Positions 44,704 through 53,660 of a stretch of 64,000 nt of DNA are shown here, in pieces. The stretch spans positions 1 through 64,000 of the forward strand of contig JAUHYP010000009.1 of the NCBI GenBank assembly GCA_030426265.1. Direction: 5' to 3'. Positions within the stretch are counted from its first letter, which is position 1. Each line of letters starts with the position of its first letter. The translations under genes and the position numbers were made by a program. Source of the stretch: Gammaproteobacteria bacterium (GTDB lineage: Bacteria; Pseudomonadota; Gammaproteobacteria; Xanthomonadales; SZUA-36). Under the pieces are notes generated by a model. It was not told the origin of the DNA. It ran no database searches and was given only the letters and a program-made list of their open reading frames with translations.

Positions 44704-46008
44704 ATGAAAAAAATGGATTCCTTCTGGATGCCTTTCACCGGCAACCGGATTTTCAAGGACAACCCCCGCCTGCTGCAGACCGCCCGCGGCATGCATTACA
44801 CCAAGCCCGATGGCAGCCAGGTCCTGGACATGGTCGCGGGCCTCTGGTGCTGCAACGCCGGCCACAACGACCCGCGCATCGTCTCGGCCATCCAGGGCCA
44901 GGCGGCGGAGATGGACTACGCGCCGCATTTCAATTTCGGGCACCCGGCGGCCTTCGACCTGGCGGAGCAGCTGGTGGAAATCACCCCGCCGGGTATCGAC
45001 CACGTGTTCTTCACCAACTCCGGATCCGAGTCCGTGGACACGGCCCTGAAGATCGCCCTGGCGTACCAGCGAGAGCGGGGCAAGGGCACGAAGACGCGAT
45101 TCATCGGACGCGAGCGCGCCTACCACGGCGTGGGATTCGGCGGCATTTCCGTGGGCGGAATTCCCTACACCCGCCAGCAGTTCTCCGGCGCCATGCTGCC
45201 CGGCGTCGACCACCTGCCGCACACCCACCTCATCGACCGCAACGCCTTCTCGCGCGGCCTGCCGGCGCACGGCGCGGAGTTGGCGGATGAACTCGAGCGC
45301 ATCGTCGCGCTCCATCACCCGGACAACATCGCCGCGGTGATCGTGGAGCCGGTATCGGGATCGGCCGGCGTGCTGATTCCGCCGGTGGGCTACCTCAAGC
45401 GGTTGCGCGAGATCTGCGACCGCCACGACCTGCTGCTGATCTTCGACGAGGTCATCACCGGCTTCGGCCGGCTCGGTTCACCGTTCGCGGCCCAGGAGTT
45501 CGACGTGGTCCCGGACATGATCACCACCGCCAAGGGCCTGACCAGTGGCGCCGTGCCCATGGGGGCGGTGTTCGTGGCGGACCGGATCTGGCGCGAGTTC
45601 ATGGACAAGCCCGGCAGCGCCATCGAGTTCTTCCACGGCTATACCTACTCGGCGCATCCCCTGGCGGTGGCCGCCTGTGGCGCCACGCAGCGGGTCTACC
45701 GGGAAGACGGCCTGTTCGAGCGGGCCAGGGCCATGGCGCCGGTGTTCGAGGAAGGCCTGCATTCGCTGAAGGATGCGCCGCACGTCATCGACATCCGCAA
45801 CTATGGCCTGATGGGCGCGGTCGAGCTGGCGCCGGAAGCCGGCGCGCCGGGCGCCAAGGCCATGCGCGCCCTGCAGGCGGCGTTCGACGCCGGCGTCATG
45901 ATCCGCGTCACCGGCGACACCATCGCCTTCAGCCCGCCGTTGATCATCGAGGAATCCCACATCGGCCAGGCCGTCGATACGGTGCGGCGGGTGCTGGAAG
46001 AGCTGTGA
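44704..46008 (+). CDS. bauA: Class III omega-amino acid:pyruvate aminotransferase (beta-alanine--pyruvate type)
   Basis: The 434-residue PLP enzyme has [20 protein letters not shown] at its N-terminus, typical of omega-amino acid:pyruvate transaminases. It also has [35 protein letters not shown] and PLP-Lys277 (TTAKGLTSG). Expected reaction: beta-alanine (or similar omega-amino acid) plus pyruvate to malonate semialdehyde plus L-alanine. The ATG at 44704 is chosen over 44641. It overlaps the dehydrogenase gene (GTGA). Confidence 0.9.
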   Translation: MKKMDSFWMPFTGNRIFKDNPRLLQTARGMHYTKPDGSQVLDMVAGLWCCNAGHNDPRIVSAIQGQAAEMDYAPHFNFGHPAAFDLAEQLVEITPPGIDHVFFTNSGSESVDTALKIALAYQRERGKGTKTRFIGRERAYHGVGFGGISVGGIPYTRQQFSGAMLPGVDHLPHTHLIDRNAFSRGLPAHGAELADELERIVALHHPDNIAAVIVEPVSGSAGVLIPPVGYLKRLREICDRHDLLLIFDEVITGFGRLGSPFAAQEFDVVPDMITTAKGLTSGAVPMGAVFVADRIWREFMDKPGSAIEFFHGYTYSAHPLAVAACGATQRVYREDGLFERARAMAPVFEEGLHSLKDAPHVIDIRNYGLMGAVELAPEAGAPGAKAMRALQAAFDAGVMIRVTGDTIAFSPPLIIEESHIGQAVDTVRRVLEEL

Positions 46009-47543
46009 GCGCCGCCGGCGACGGCGCCGCCAGGGCCGGCCAGGACCTCCCGGTCCTGCGGCACTGGATCGGTGGCAAGGCCGTCCCGGACCTCAGCGGC
46101 CGTCGCGGCGACGTCTTCGACCCGGCCACTGGCAGGGTGCAGGCCCGTGTGCCGTTCGCCGATGCGGTCGAACTCGATGCCGCGGTGCAGGCGGCAAAGG
46201 CGGCGTTTCCCGCCTGGGCCGCCTGGCCCGCCCTGCGGCGGGCGCGTTGCCTGTTTCGTCTCAAGCAACTGATCGAACAGCGCGCGGACGATCTGGCCGC
46301 CATCATCACCCGTGAACACGGCAAAGTGCTGGACGATGCCCGCGGCGAGGTCCAGCGGGGCCTGGAGGTGGTGGAGTTCGCCTGCGCCGCCCCGCAGCTG
46401 CTCAAGGGCGAATACTCCGACCAGGTCGGGAGCGGCGTGGACAGCTGGTCCCTGCGCCAGCCCCTGGGCGTGGCCGCCGGCATCACGCCGTTCAATTTCC
46501 CCGCCATGGTGCCCCTGTGGATGGCGCCCCTGGCCCTGGCCTGCGGCAATGCCTTCATTCTCAAGCCTTCGGAACGCGACCCGGGCGCCTCGATGCTGCT
46601 GGCGGAACTGTTCGCCGAGGCCGGCGTGCCCGAAGGCGTGTTCAGCGTCGTGCATGGCGACGCCGAAACGGTCGACGCCCTGCTGGCGCATCCCGACATC
46701 GCCGCCGTCAGTTTCGTGGGCTCCACGCCCATCGCACGCAAGATCGCGGAGACCGCGATGGCCAGCGGCAAACGCGTGCAGGCCCTGGGTGGCGCGAAAA
46801 ACCACCTCGTGGTCATGCCCGATGCCCCCATCGACCGTGCGGCCGACGCCCTGGTCGGCTCGGCCTTCGGCGCCGCCGGGGAACGATGCATGGCCGTTTC
46901 CGTGGCGGTGGCGGTGGGCGATGAAGTCGCCGACGCGCTGATCGCGGCGCTGGCGCCCCGTGTCGCCGCCCTGAAGATCGGGCCGGGCGACGAGCCCGGG
47001 GTGGAGATGGGGCCCCTGGTCACGGCGGAGCATCGTTCCCGGGTGCTCGGATACGTCGAGTCCGGCGTGGCCGAAGGCGCCGAACTCGTCGTGGACGGGC
47101 GTGGGTACTCGAACGAGCGCCACCCGGAGGGTTTCTTCCTGGGCGGCTGCCTGTTCGATGGCGTGACCCCGGCCATGCGCATCTACCGGGAGGAGATTTT
47201 CGGACCGGTGCTCTGCGTGGTCCGCGCGGCCAGTTACGCCGAGGCCCTGGCCCTGGTGAACCGCCACGCCTACGGCAACGGTGCGTCCATCTTCACCCGC
47301 GAAGGCGACTGTGCGCGGGATTTCGCGCAGAGGGCGCAGGCGGGCATGGTCGGCGTGAACGTGCCGATTCCGGTGCCCATGGCCTTCCACAGCTTCGGCG
47401 GCTGGAAGCAGTCCCTGTTCGGTGACCACCACGTCTACGGCCCCGAGGGAGTCCGCTTCTACACGCGCCTGAAGACCGTCACGCAGCGCTGGTTCGAGGG
47501 TGAGCGCGAGGGGGCGGACTTCCACTTCCCGCAATTGGGTTGA
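46005..47543 (+). CDS. mmsA: CoA-acylating methylmalonate/malonate-semialdehyde dehydrogenase
   Basis: This 512-residue aldehyde dehydrogenase of the MmsA/BauC/IolA group has [20 protein letters not shown], the family-specific [20 protein letters not shown] and catalytic Cys295 in [12 protein letters not shown]. It converts malonate semialdehyde to acetyl-CoA, CO2 and NADH. The GTG start overlaps the aminotransferase stop by 4 nt. In this context beta-alanine degradation is more likely than valine catabolism, as no other valine genes are near. Confidence 0.92.
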   Translation: MSAAGDGAARAGQDLPVLRHWIGGKAVPDLSGRRGDVFDPATGRVQARVPFADAVELDAAVQAAKAAFPAWAAWPALRRARCLFRLKQLIEQRADDLAAIITREHGKVLDDARGEVQRGLEVVEFACAAPQLLKGEYSDQVGSGVDSWSLRQPLGVAAGITPFNFPAMVPLWMAPLALACGNAFILKPSERDPGASMLLAELFAEAGVPEGVFSVVHGDAETVDALLAHPDIAAVSFVGSTPIARKIAETAMASGKRVQALGGAKNHLVVMPDAPIDRAADALVGSAFGAAGERCMAVSVAVAVGDEVADALIAALAPRVAALKIGPGDEPGVEMGPLVTAEHRSRVLGYVESGVAEGAELVVDGRGYSNERHPEGFFLGGCLFDGVTPAMRIYREEIFGPVLCVVRAASYAEALALVNRHAYGNGASIFTREGDCARDFAQRAQAGMVGVNVPIPVPMAFHSFGGWKQSLFGDHHVYGPEGVRFYTRLKTVTQRWFEGEREGADFHFPQLG

Positions 47544-47616
47544 ACCCGGGGCGGTTCACCACAATCCAATGCTTCGGCCAACCACGGCCCCGAATTCCCC
47601 ACGGGAGGATTGAACG

Positions 47617-48513
47617 ATGACGCGCATCCTGTTGTTCCTGGCCACCAACGCGGCCGTCCTGGTGCTGATTTCCGTCGTGTTCCAGGTGCTCGGCATCGAG
47701 GGCATTCTGGCTGAGAACGGCGTGGACCTGAACCTCCAGGCGCTGCTGGTGATGTCGGCGGTGATCGGGTTCGCCGGTTCCTTCATTTCGCTCGCCATGT
47801 CCAAGTTCGCCGCCAAGCGGGGTATGCGGGTCCAGGTCATCGAACAACCGAGGAACCAGGCGGAACAGTGGCTGGTGGACACCGTGCGCCGCCAGGCCGA
47901 GGCCGCCGGGATCGGCATGCCGGAAGTGGGCGTGTTCGATTCGCCGCAACCCAACGCCTTCGCGACGGGCATGCGCCGGAACGATTCCCTGGTGGCGGTG
48001 AGCACCGGGTTGTTGCGGCACATGAGCCAGGACGAAGTCGAGGCCGTGCTCGGCCACGAGGTGGCGCACGTGGCCAATGGCGACATGGTCACCATGGCCC
48101 TGATGCAGGGCGTCGTGAACACCTTCGTCATCTTTCTTTCGCGGGTCATCGGCCACACGGTCGACCGCGTGGTCTTCAAGACCGAGCGCGGCTACGGCCC
48201 CGCTTACTACATCGTGAGCATCCTGGCCCAGATCGTCCTCGGCATCCTGGCCAGCATGATCGTCATGTGGTTCTCGCGGCGTCGCGAATTCCGCGCGGAC
48301 GCCGGCGGCGCGCAGTTCGCCGGCCGCGAAAAGATGATCGGCGCCCTGCGCGCCCTTCAGCGCCAGAGCGAGCCGGAGGACCTGCCGGGGCAGTTCGCCG
48401 CCTTCGGGATTTCCGGCGGTATGGGGCAGGGCATCAAGCGCCTGTTCATGAGCCACCCGCCGCTGGCCGAACGCATCGCGGCCCTGGAATCCGGGCGGGG
48501 CGTGAATGTTTGA
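47617..48513 (+). CDS. htpX: Membrane zinc metalloprotease HtpX
   Basis: HtpX is an inner-membrane quality-control protease. The 298 residues have two N-terminal membrane helices (5-24, 43-62), the zinc site [13 protein letters not shown] (His147, Glu148, His151) and [10 protein letters not shown] supplying the third ligand, then two further helices around 160-220. The final [13 protein letters not shown] is family-typical. SD GGGAGG lies 8 nt before the ATG. Confidence 0.96.
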   Translation: MTRILLFLATNAAVLVLISVVFQVLGIEGILAENGVDLNLQALLVMSAVIGFAGSFISLAMSKFAAKRGMRVQVIEQPRNQAEQWLVDTVRRQAEAAGIGMPEVGVFDSPQPNAFATGMRRNDSLVAVSTGLLRHMSQDEVEAVLGHEVAHVANGDMVTMALMQGVVNTFVIFLSRVIGHTVDRVVFKTERGYGPAYYIVSILAQIVLGILASMIVMWFSRRREFRADAGGAQFAGREKMIGALRALQRQSEPEDLPGQFAAFGISGGMGQGIKRLFMSHPPLAERIAALESGRGVNV

Positions 48514-48558
48514 GCGCGTGCCTACAATGCATCACGGGAAACGATAAGCTGCAAACCC

Positions 48559-49311
48559 ATGAGTGATCCCATCCAGGTCGAAACCAGGGCGACAGGCCTT
48601 CACGACATCCTGCGCGAGTTTGGCGCCGTTGTCGTACCGGGCGTGTACACGGCGGACGAGATTGCCGAGGCGCGCAAAACGGTGCTCGAACACCGCCACC
48701 TGATGCACAACACGCGCAGTACGCCGTCCTCGCGCCATTTGGCCGGATTCCACCGCTTTCCGCGGCTGGAGGGACTGCACCGTTTGATCACGGCCCAGCC
48801 GGTGCTGCGCGCCCACATGGAGGCGTTGTGCGGGGCCGAAGTGCGAACCATCGGCCTCAGCGACATCACCGTGAACCGCTCCCAGCAGTGGCACAAGGAC
48901 CTGTTGAGAGGCGAGTTCACGGACGTACTGGACCACGCCACGCCCTGCGCCGCCTGGCACGGGAACGTGTTCAAGGTCATCGTCTACCTGCAGGATTCGC
49001 AGTCGCTGAAGATCCTGCCCGGTTCGCACCGCCAGGACATCTGCCTTGAGAACGACACCCACGCGATTCCGATGGAGGGCACCGAAGTCACGACGCTGTC
49101 GGCCCGCGCCGGTGATGCCGTGATCATCGACATCTGCACCACCCATCGCGGCTCGCCCGAATCGGCCTTTGCCGGCGAGGAAGCGGAGCGCGACCCGAAG
49201 ATTCTCGTGTCGACCGTGTTCGGCAATCCGGCATCCGCGCTCACCCGGCGCATGGAAGTGGGCAACATGAAACGCATGGCGGCCTGGATGGAGCGCCACG
49301 CGCACCACTGA
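48559..49311 (+). CDS. Phytanoyl-CoA dioxygenase (PhyH)-family Fe(II)/2-oxoglutarate oxygenase
   Basis: The 250-residue predicted hydroxylase has the iron ligands His112-x-Asp114 (QQWHKDLL) and the distal His196 followed by Arg (ICTTHRGSPES) for 2-oxoglutarate. The N-terminal FGAVVVPGVYTADEIAEARK is common to PhyH proteins. KILPGSHRQD is also diagnostic. The substrate is unknown. It converges on the unrecognised gene at 49317 with only 5 nt between, next to sulfotransferase and glycosyltransferase genes, so a small-molecule or glycan substrate is possible. Confidence 0.85.
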   Translation: MSDPIQVETRATGLHDILREFGAVVVPGVYTADEIAEARKTVLEHRHLMHNTRSTPSSRHLAGFHRFPRLEGLHRLITAQPVLRAHMEALCGAEVRTIGLSDITVNRSQQWHKDLLRGEFTDVLDHATPCAAWHGNVFKVIVYLQDSQSLKILPGSHRQDICLENDTHAIPMEGTEVTTLSARAGDAVIIDICTTHRGSPESAFAGEEAERDPKILVSTVFGNPASALTRRMEVGNMKRMAAWMERHAHH

Positions 49312-49316
49312 GCGCC

Positions 49317-50417
49317 TCAGCGATACCGGTCGCGAACCCCGGGGCGGAACCGGCCCCCGCTGAGCCGGTTGAGCAGGTGGTACAGCAGGTCTTTCCAGGG
49401 GGCGTGGTACACCGACACCGCCCTCAGCTTCCGGGCCCGGGCCAATGCCTTGTTCGCACGCCTCAATTTCGACTTTGGCACCGTCTCCCGGGCGGTCCAC
49501 TCGTCGTCGAGCCGGTACAGCGGGCCGATGACCGCGGCGTTGATGGGTGAGCGGTAGAAGCCGCCAAGGTCGGCCGGCTCCCGGATGTCGCCTTCCACGC
49601 CCAGCCGACCCTGGCGTTGCAGCCGGGATTGCCGCAAGTCGTCGTCACGCACCAGCCGGGACAGCGAAAACAGCACCAGTTCGCCGATGTCCCGGGCCAG
49701 CAGCTGCCGGTAGAGGCGCTCGTGGTCCGCATCCGTGCCGGTCGCCAGTTCGTCCCGGGAAACGGCCGTCTGCACCTGCAGGCCGCTGAACACCGCGCTG
49801 CGCGGTGCGGACTCCCCGTCTTTCGCGCCCAGCCAGATCCGCAGGCCCCAGGGCAGGGCTTCGGCGCCGAGGGCGACCTGTTCCGGCAGGGCGTCCAGGC
49901 GCAGGACCACCACGTCACCGCCCGCGGAAACCGGGGCCAGCGAGTGGGCGCCCGCCGGGGACCACTCCGGCTCGCCGGATTCCATCGGCATCCACACGGC
50001 GGAATCGCCGACGACCGGTGAACGGAGCATGCCTGCGCCGGAGTTCCACTGTTGGCGATGACGGACCAGCCCGCCGATGAGATCGTAGGTCCCGGCGTCC
50101 AGCCATGTGAACGCGGCACGCAGTCCGGCGGCCCGTGTCATGACGCCGCCACGTGGCCAGAGGGCCAGGCGGCTCGCCGTCGGCGTGCTGGCGCGAAGGT
50201 GCCGGCGCAGGCTGAACGTGGCATGGCATTCGGGCAGGTACACCAGGTCCACGTTGTCCTGGCGGGCCACCCGGTCCAGGTCGGGGTCGCGCGCGAAACC
50301 GGCCAGGATGCACAGCCGGGCCTCGATATCGTCCAGGCCCCCGAAGCCGTGCATGGCGGACAGGGCCTCACCGACGTCCAGGGCGTAAGTGACCAGCACG
50401 GTGTCCGGCGTGCTCAT
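49317..50417 (-). CDS. Uncharacterised protein of the sulfotransferase/glycosyltransferase group
   Basis: Not recognised. The 366-residue soluble protein lacks a signal peptide and clear catalytic motif. It reads as an alpha/beta domain first (DTVLVTYALDVGEALSAM, VDLVYLPECHATFSLRRHL), then a beta-rich middle (SGEPEWSPAGAHSLAPV, DVVVLRLDALPEQVALG), and a strongly basic C-terminus (KSKLRRANKALARARKLR). The gene overlaps the sulfotransferase gene by 4 nt (ATGA) and ends the minus-strand series. The early beta-strand/helix alternation could be glycosyltransferase-like, but this is a guess. Confidence 0.65.
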   Translation of the reverse strand: MSTPDTVLVTYALDVGEALSAMHGFGGLDDIEARLCILAGFARDPDLDRVARQDNVDLVYLPECHATFSLRRHLRASTPTASRLALWPRGGVMTRAAGLRAAFTWLDAGTYDLIGGLVRHRQQWNSGAGMLRSPVVGDSAVWMPMESGEPEWSPAGAHSLAPVSAGGDVVVLRLDALPEQVALGAEALPWGLRIWLGAKDGESAPRSAVFSGLQVQTAVSRDELATGTDADHERLYRQLLARDIGELVLFSLSRLVRDDDLRQSRLQRQGRLGVEGDIREPADLGGFYRSPINAAVIGPLYRLDDEWTARETVPKSKLRRANKALARARKLRAVSVYHAPWKDLLYHLLNRLSGGRFRPGVRDRYR

Positions 50418-51214
50418 GCGCCGAACTCCGCGGCGACGGCATCCATCAGTTCGTAATCCTGTCGATAGACCTCGCGAACCGATCGTTCCAGTTCCGGTGT
50501 CAGGGCGGGTGGTCGCGGGTCATTGGCGGGCGAGGCATTGAGCCGTTCGCCCTCGAATCGGTAGTGCGCCGCGGCGCCGGTGCGCTCCGCCACCCGCGCC
50601 AGCCCGTCGGCCAGCGAACCGACGTTGCCGATGTGGTCGTAGCGGATGAGGTCACGCGCGAGGATGCGCGATTGCGGGACCCAGTGCCGGTCCATTTCCC
50701 AGGGATGTTGCCGGCACACGGCGCGGACGAAACATTCGAAGGAGACGTCTTCATTCAGCGCACGGCGGTAGCCGATGCGCCTTCGGCCACCCTCCGAAAG
50801 CGCCCACTGGCGGTTGAGAATCCATTCCCGGCGCATCGGTCGGGGGTCGTCGTAGGGCTCGGCGCCCAGTCGTCGGATGCGGTTCCGGAAGCAGGACACC
50901 AGCCGCTCCATCGGGTCGCGCACGAAGGAGAAGGTGAACACGCGCTCATCCAGCAGCCAGTCGAGAAACTGGCGCTCGGGCACGTCCGAGGGCCCCAGGA
51001 AGCCCATCTCCCGGCGATTGTGGGGGCTCACCCCCTCGGGCCGCGCCGTTCCGTGCGCCATGCGGTACAGCTCCGACTTGACCAGGGAACAGGCGTTCTT
51101 GCTGATGGCCACGTAGATGGCATTGAGCCCGGGGATATAGAGCAGGTCGTTGTCGACCGTCCGGGGGCAGTAGTGCCGGGATCGGAGTTCGTGAAAATAG
51201 GCGTCCGCCGACAT
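50414..51214 (-). CDS. Sulfotransferase family protein (carbohydrate sulfotransferase-like)
   Basis: The 266-residue protein has the two PAPS-binding elements: IYVAISKNACSLVKSEL (5'-phosphosulfate loop, about 33-49) and FTFSFVRDPMERLVSCFRN (3'-phosphate loop, about 93-111). This is the Sulfotransfer_2 pattern of carbohydrate sulfotransferases. The ATG at 51214 shares TGATG with the glycosyltransferase stop and has GGAG 9 nt upstream; a GTG at 51229 is less likely. It is coupled on both sides. It probably sulfates a glycan made by the neighbour. Confidence 0.82.
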   Translation of the reverse strand: MSADAYFHELRSRHYCPRTVDNDLLYIPGLNAIYVAISKNACSLVKSELYRMAHGTARPEGVSPHNRREMGFLGPSDVPERQFLDWLLDERVFTFSFVRDPMERLVSCFRNRIRRLGAEPYDDPRPMRREWILNRQWALSEGGRRRIGYRRALNEDVSFECFVRAVCRQHPWEMDRHWVPQSRILARDLIRYDHIGNVGSLADGLARVAERTGAAAHYRFEGERLNASPANDPRPPALTPELERSVREVYRQDYELMDAVAAEFGA

Positions 51215-52896
51215 CAGGGCTTTCTCCACCAGCGGTCGGTGGTCCTCTGTACGCCGGCTTCGGACCGCAGTTCCTGCCGCTTGCCGGGGAATCGGAATTC
51301 CGACTTTTCCAGCAGTTCGAGGACCCGCTGGAAATCATTCTTGCCTAGTCTCGAGCTTTCAAAGGCGGGATTGCTCCGCCGGTGGTGCTGCGTCAGCAGG
51401 AGGTTGGTGTAGAAGATCTTCAGGCGGTTGCCCACCAGCCGCCGGTAGTCGATGAAAAAGAGTTCATGCTGTCCGGAGAAGCGGCACTCCGGGTCCCAGC
51501 GGAGACCGTATTCGCTGAACAGGCTCGGGCGCATCAGGGCGAAATTGTTCACCGTGTCCATTTCCTGCAGGAAAAAGGTCTCGTCCAGGAAAATGCGCGG
51601 CAGATCCAGGTACTGGGCAGGCAGGAAGTCGAGACGGTCCGGTTCCTCCAGGAGCAGGTGATTGAAAGCGGTCGGAACCGGTTCCGGGACTTGCCGCCCG
51701 GATTCGTCATAGTTGAAGTTTTCACACAGACCGGCCAGCACCCCGATGTCGGGCCGGTCCGACATGACGTCCAGGGCGCGCTGGAACTCCAGGCGTTCGT
51801 CGAACAGGAAGTCGTCGTCGCAGAGGAACACGATGGGCCGCTCACAGGCCTCGACCAGGTGGTTGCGTGACACGCTGACCCCGGCGTTCTCGTCCAGGTA
51901 GCTGACCCGGCAGCCATGACGCTCGGCCGCCTCGGCGTAGGCGTCGTGGGGCGCACCCTGGACGGCGAAATGCACGTGGATGGCGTCGCCGAGCACTTCG
52001 CGAATGGAACGCACGAAGGCCAGGCAACTGTCCGGGCGATGCACGGTGGTGAAGACGAGTTCGACATCGCCGGGCGTATAGCGGGGTCTGGGTGTCGAGG
52101 GCGTTTCCAGGCGCGGAATGCCCAGTCCGCGCCGGATCGCCTGGCTCGCCAGGCAGGATCCGTTCAAGACCTGCCGGCGGGTACGGGATTTCTGGTCGTC
52201 CGAGGAACGCTTGTTGAAGAGCATCAGCAGCTTGGCATCCGGCGCGACGAGGTCGGCGAGCCGTTCCCGGTCGGATGGAACCCACCAGCGGTGTGATTCC
52301 TCGAAGTGCAGGGGGTGAAAGTGCTTCTCGGGCTCCAGGTGCAGGGTGTCCGGGAACTGATCCGCTACCGGCCCGAGCAGGCTCGCGCCCAGCTCCGTCC
52401 AACGGAAGCCCTCGTTCGCCGCCAGCTTCCGGTGGATCATTTCGTCCTGCCGGCGCAGGACCTCGCTGACGATGGCGCCGCCGGCGACGGAAGCGATGGC
52501 GCCGTTGGACAGGTTGCCGCTGGTCTCGGTCTTGCGCATTCCGTAGAACTCATGCGCTTCCAGCGCCTCGCGCATCACCGGTCCCAGGTCGACCAGGGGG
52601 ACGCAGTCGCTGTCCAGCCACATGCCGCCGAATCGCTGCAGCAGGGCGATGCGCAGGTAGTCGGCCTTGAGGGCGATGGCCGGCGCGGTGTTTCCCTTCA
52701 GTCGTATCCGGTCGAGGTCGAAGGGAAGGTCCGGCAGGTAATCGGCCAGGTTTTCCGGCGTGACCACGATGACCTCGCAGCTGGCGCACATGCGGCGTAC
52801 CGCTTCCTGGCACAGGGTGATGTAGGCCGGCTTGTGCCGTCCGGGCGGCGTTTCCCAGTATTGCCAGATGACCGGTGTGTCCAGGCCGGGACTCAT
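51214..52896 (-). CDS. Two-domain glycosyltransferase (capsular polysaccharide-type plus GT-A domain)
   Basis: The 560-residue predicted bifunctional transferase has two parts. Residues 1-250 resemble the GT32/capsular polysaccharide synthesis type: PVIWQYWETPPGRHKP, ALKADYLRIALLQRFGGMWL and DXD Asp95-x-Asp97 (WLDSDC). Residues about 275-540 look like a GT-A fold of another family: ELVFTTVHRPDSCLAFVRSI, acidic IVFLCDDDFLFDE (360-366) and a late GQHELFFIDYRRL. A start at 52896 (MSPGLDT) is chosen over an in-frame codon at 52944. It heads a coupled series with the sulfotransferase and the unknown gene. Confidence 0.78.
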   Translation of the reverse strand: MSPGLDTPVIWQYWETPPGRHKPAYITLCQEAVRRMCASCEVIVVTPENLADYLPDLPFDLDRIRLKGNTAPAIALKADYLRIALLQRFGGMWLDSDCVPLVDLGPVMREALEAHEFYGMRKTETSGNLSNGAIASVAGGAIVSEVLRRQDEMIHRKLAANEGFRWTELGASLLGPVADQFPDTLHLEPEKHFHPLHFEESHRWWVPSDRERLADLVAPDAKLLMLFNKRSSDDQKSRTRRQVLNGSCLASQAIRRGLGIPRLETPSTPRPRYTPGDVELVFTTVHRPDSCLAFVRSIREVLGDAIHVHFAVQGAPHDAYAEAAERHGCRVSYLDENAGVSVSRNHLVEACERPIVFLCDDDFLFDERLEFQRALDVMSDRPDIGVLAGLCENFNYDESGRQVPEPVPTAFNHLLLEEPDRLDFLPAQYLDLPRIFLDETFFLQEMDTVNNFALMRPSLFSEYGLRWDPECRFSGQHELFFIDYRRLVGNRLKIFYTNLLLTQHHRRSNPAFESSRLGKNDFQRVLELLEKSEFRFPGKRQELRSEAGVQRTTDRWWRKP

Positions 52897-52944
52897 GAGC
52901 GCGGGACGCCGCGCCACGCGAGCACGCCCAGGACCCGCGGCCAT

Positions 52945-53502
52945 TCAGCCTTCGCGCTGGTCTCCATGGATCCAGAGCACTTCCTTGCCGCCCTCGGCCC
53001 GGGCCAGCACGCGCCCCGCCACGAACAGGAAGTCCGAGAGGCGGTTGAGGTAACGGATGCTGACCGGGTTCACCGACTCCTCGCGCGCCAGGGACACCAC
53101 GCGGCGCTCGGCGCGGCGGCACACCGTGCGCGCCACGTGACAGCGGGCCGCGGCCTCGCTGCCGCCGGGAAGGATAAAGTCCTTCAGCGCCGGCAGGTCG
53201 GTGTTCAGGGTGTCGAGGTCGCCCTCCATCGCGGTGACGTAGGACTCGGGAATGAGGGTGACGCCGGGCATGCACAGCTCGCCGCCGAGGTCGAACAGCT
53301 CGTGCTGCACGCGGTCCAGGATGGGGCGGACGGTGGCCGGCATGTCCGCGGCCAGCAAGAGGCCGACGCAGGCATTGAGTTCGTCCACGGTGCCGTAGGC
53401 TTCGACGCGCAGGCTGTCCTTGTCGACGCGCTCGCCGTCGCCCAGGCCGGTGGTTCCGGAGTCACCCGTACGGGTGTAGATCTTGGAAAGTCGGTTGCCC
53501 AT
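52945..53502 (-). CDS. Cob(I)yrinic acid a,c-diamide adenosyltransferase (PduO/MMAB type)
   Basis: This 185-residue ATP:cob(I)alamin adenosyltransferase is of the PduO type: SKIYTRTGDSGTTGLGDGER for ATP binding, VEAYGTVDELNACVGLLLA, LPGGSEAAARCHVARTVCRR and LNRLSDFLFVAGR. It makes adenosylcobalamin for mutases or other B12 enzymes, none of which is in the window. It precedes the glycosyltransferase by 48 nt on the same strand. Confidence 0.95.
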   Translation of the reverse strand: MGNRLSKIYTRTGDSGTTGLGDGERVDKDSLRVEAYGTVDELNACVGLLLAADMPATVRPILDRVQHELFDLGGELCMPGVTLIPESYVTAMEGDLDTLNTDLPALKDFILPGGSEAAARCHVARTVCRRAERRVVSLAREESVNPVSIRYLNRLSDFLFVAGRVLARAEGGKEVLWIHGDQREG

Positions 53503-53660
53503 GGGGTGATGAATTCAGGTCGTGAAAGCGGTGCGGGGAACAGGTCGCCAACATAGACGATTTGCCGGGGAAGGTCACTTCAGTTCGAGAGTGCGCAGTG
53601 TGACCGTGCCCGGCGGCCGACGGCACGATGGTCGAACGGATGGGTCCGGGCGCCCGGATC

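Noticed and set aside
45801-47534. A 577-codon minus-strand frame opposite mmsA
   Set aside because: Antisense shadow. The plus strand has the full aldehyde dehydrogenase with active-site Cys.
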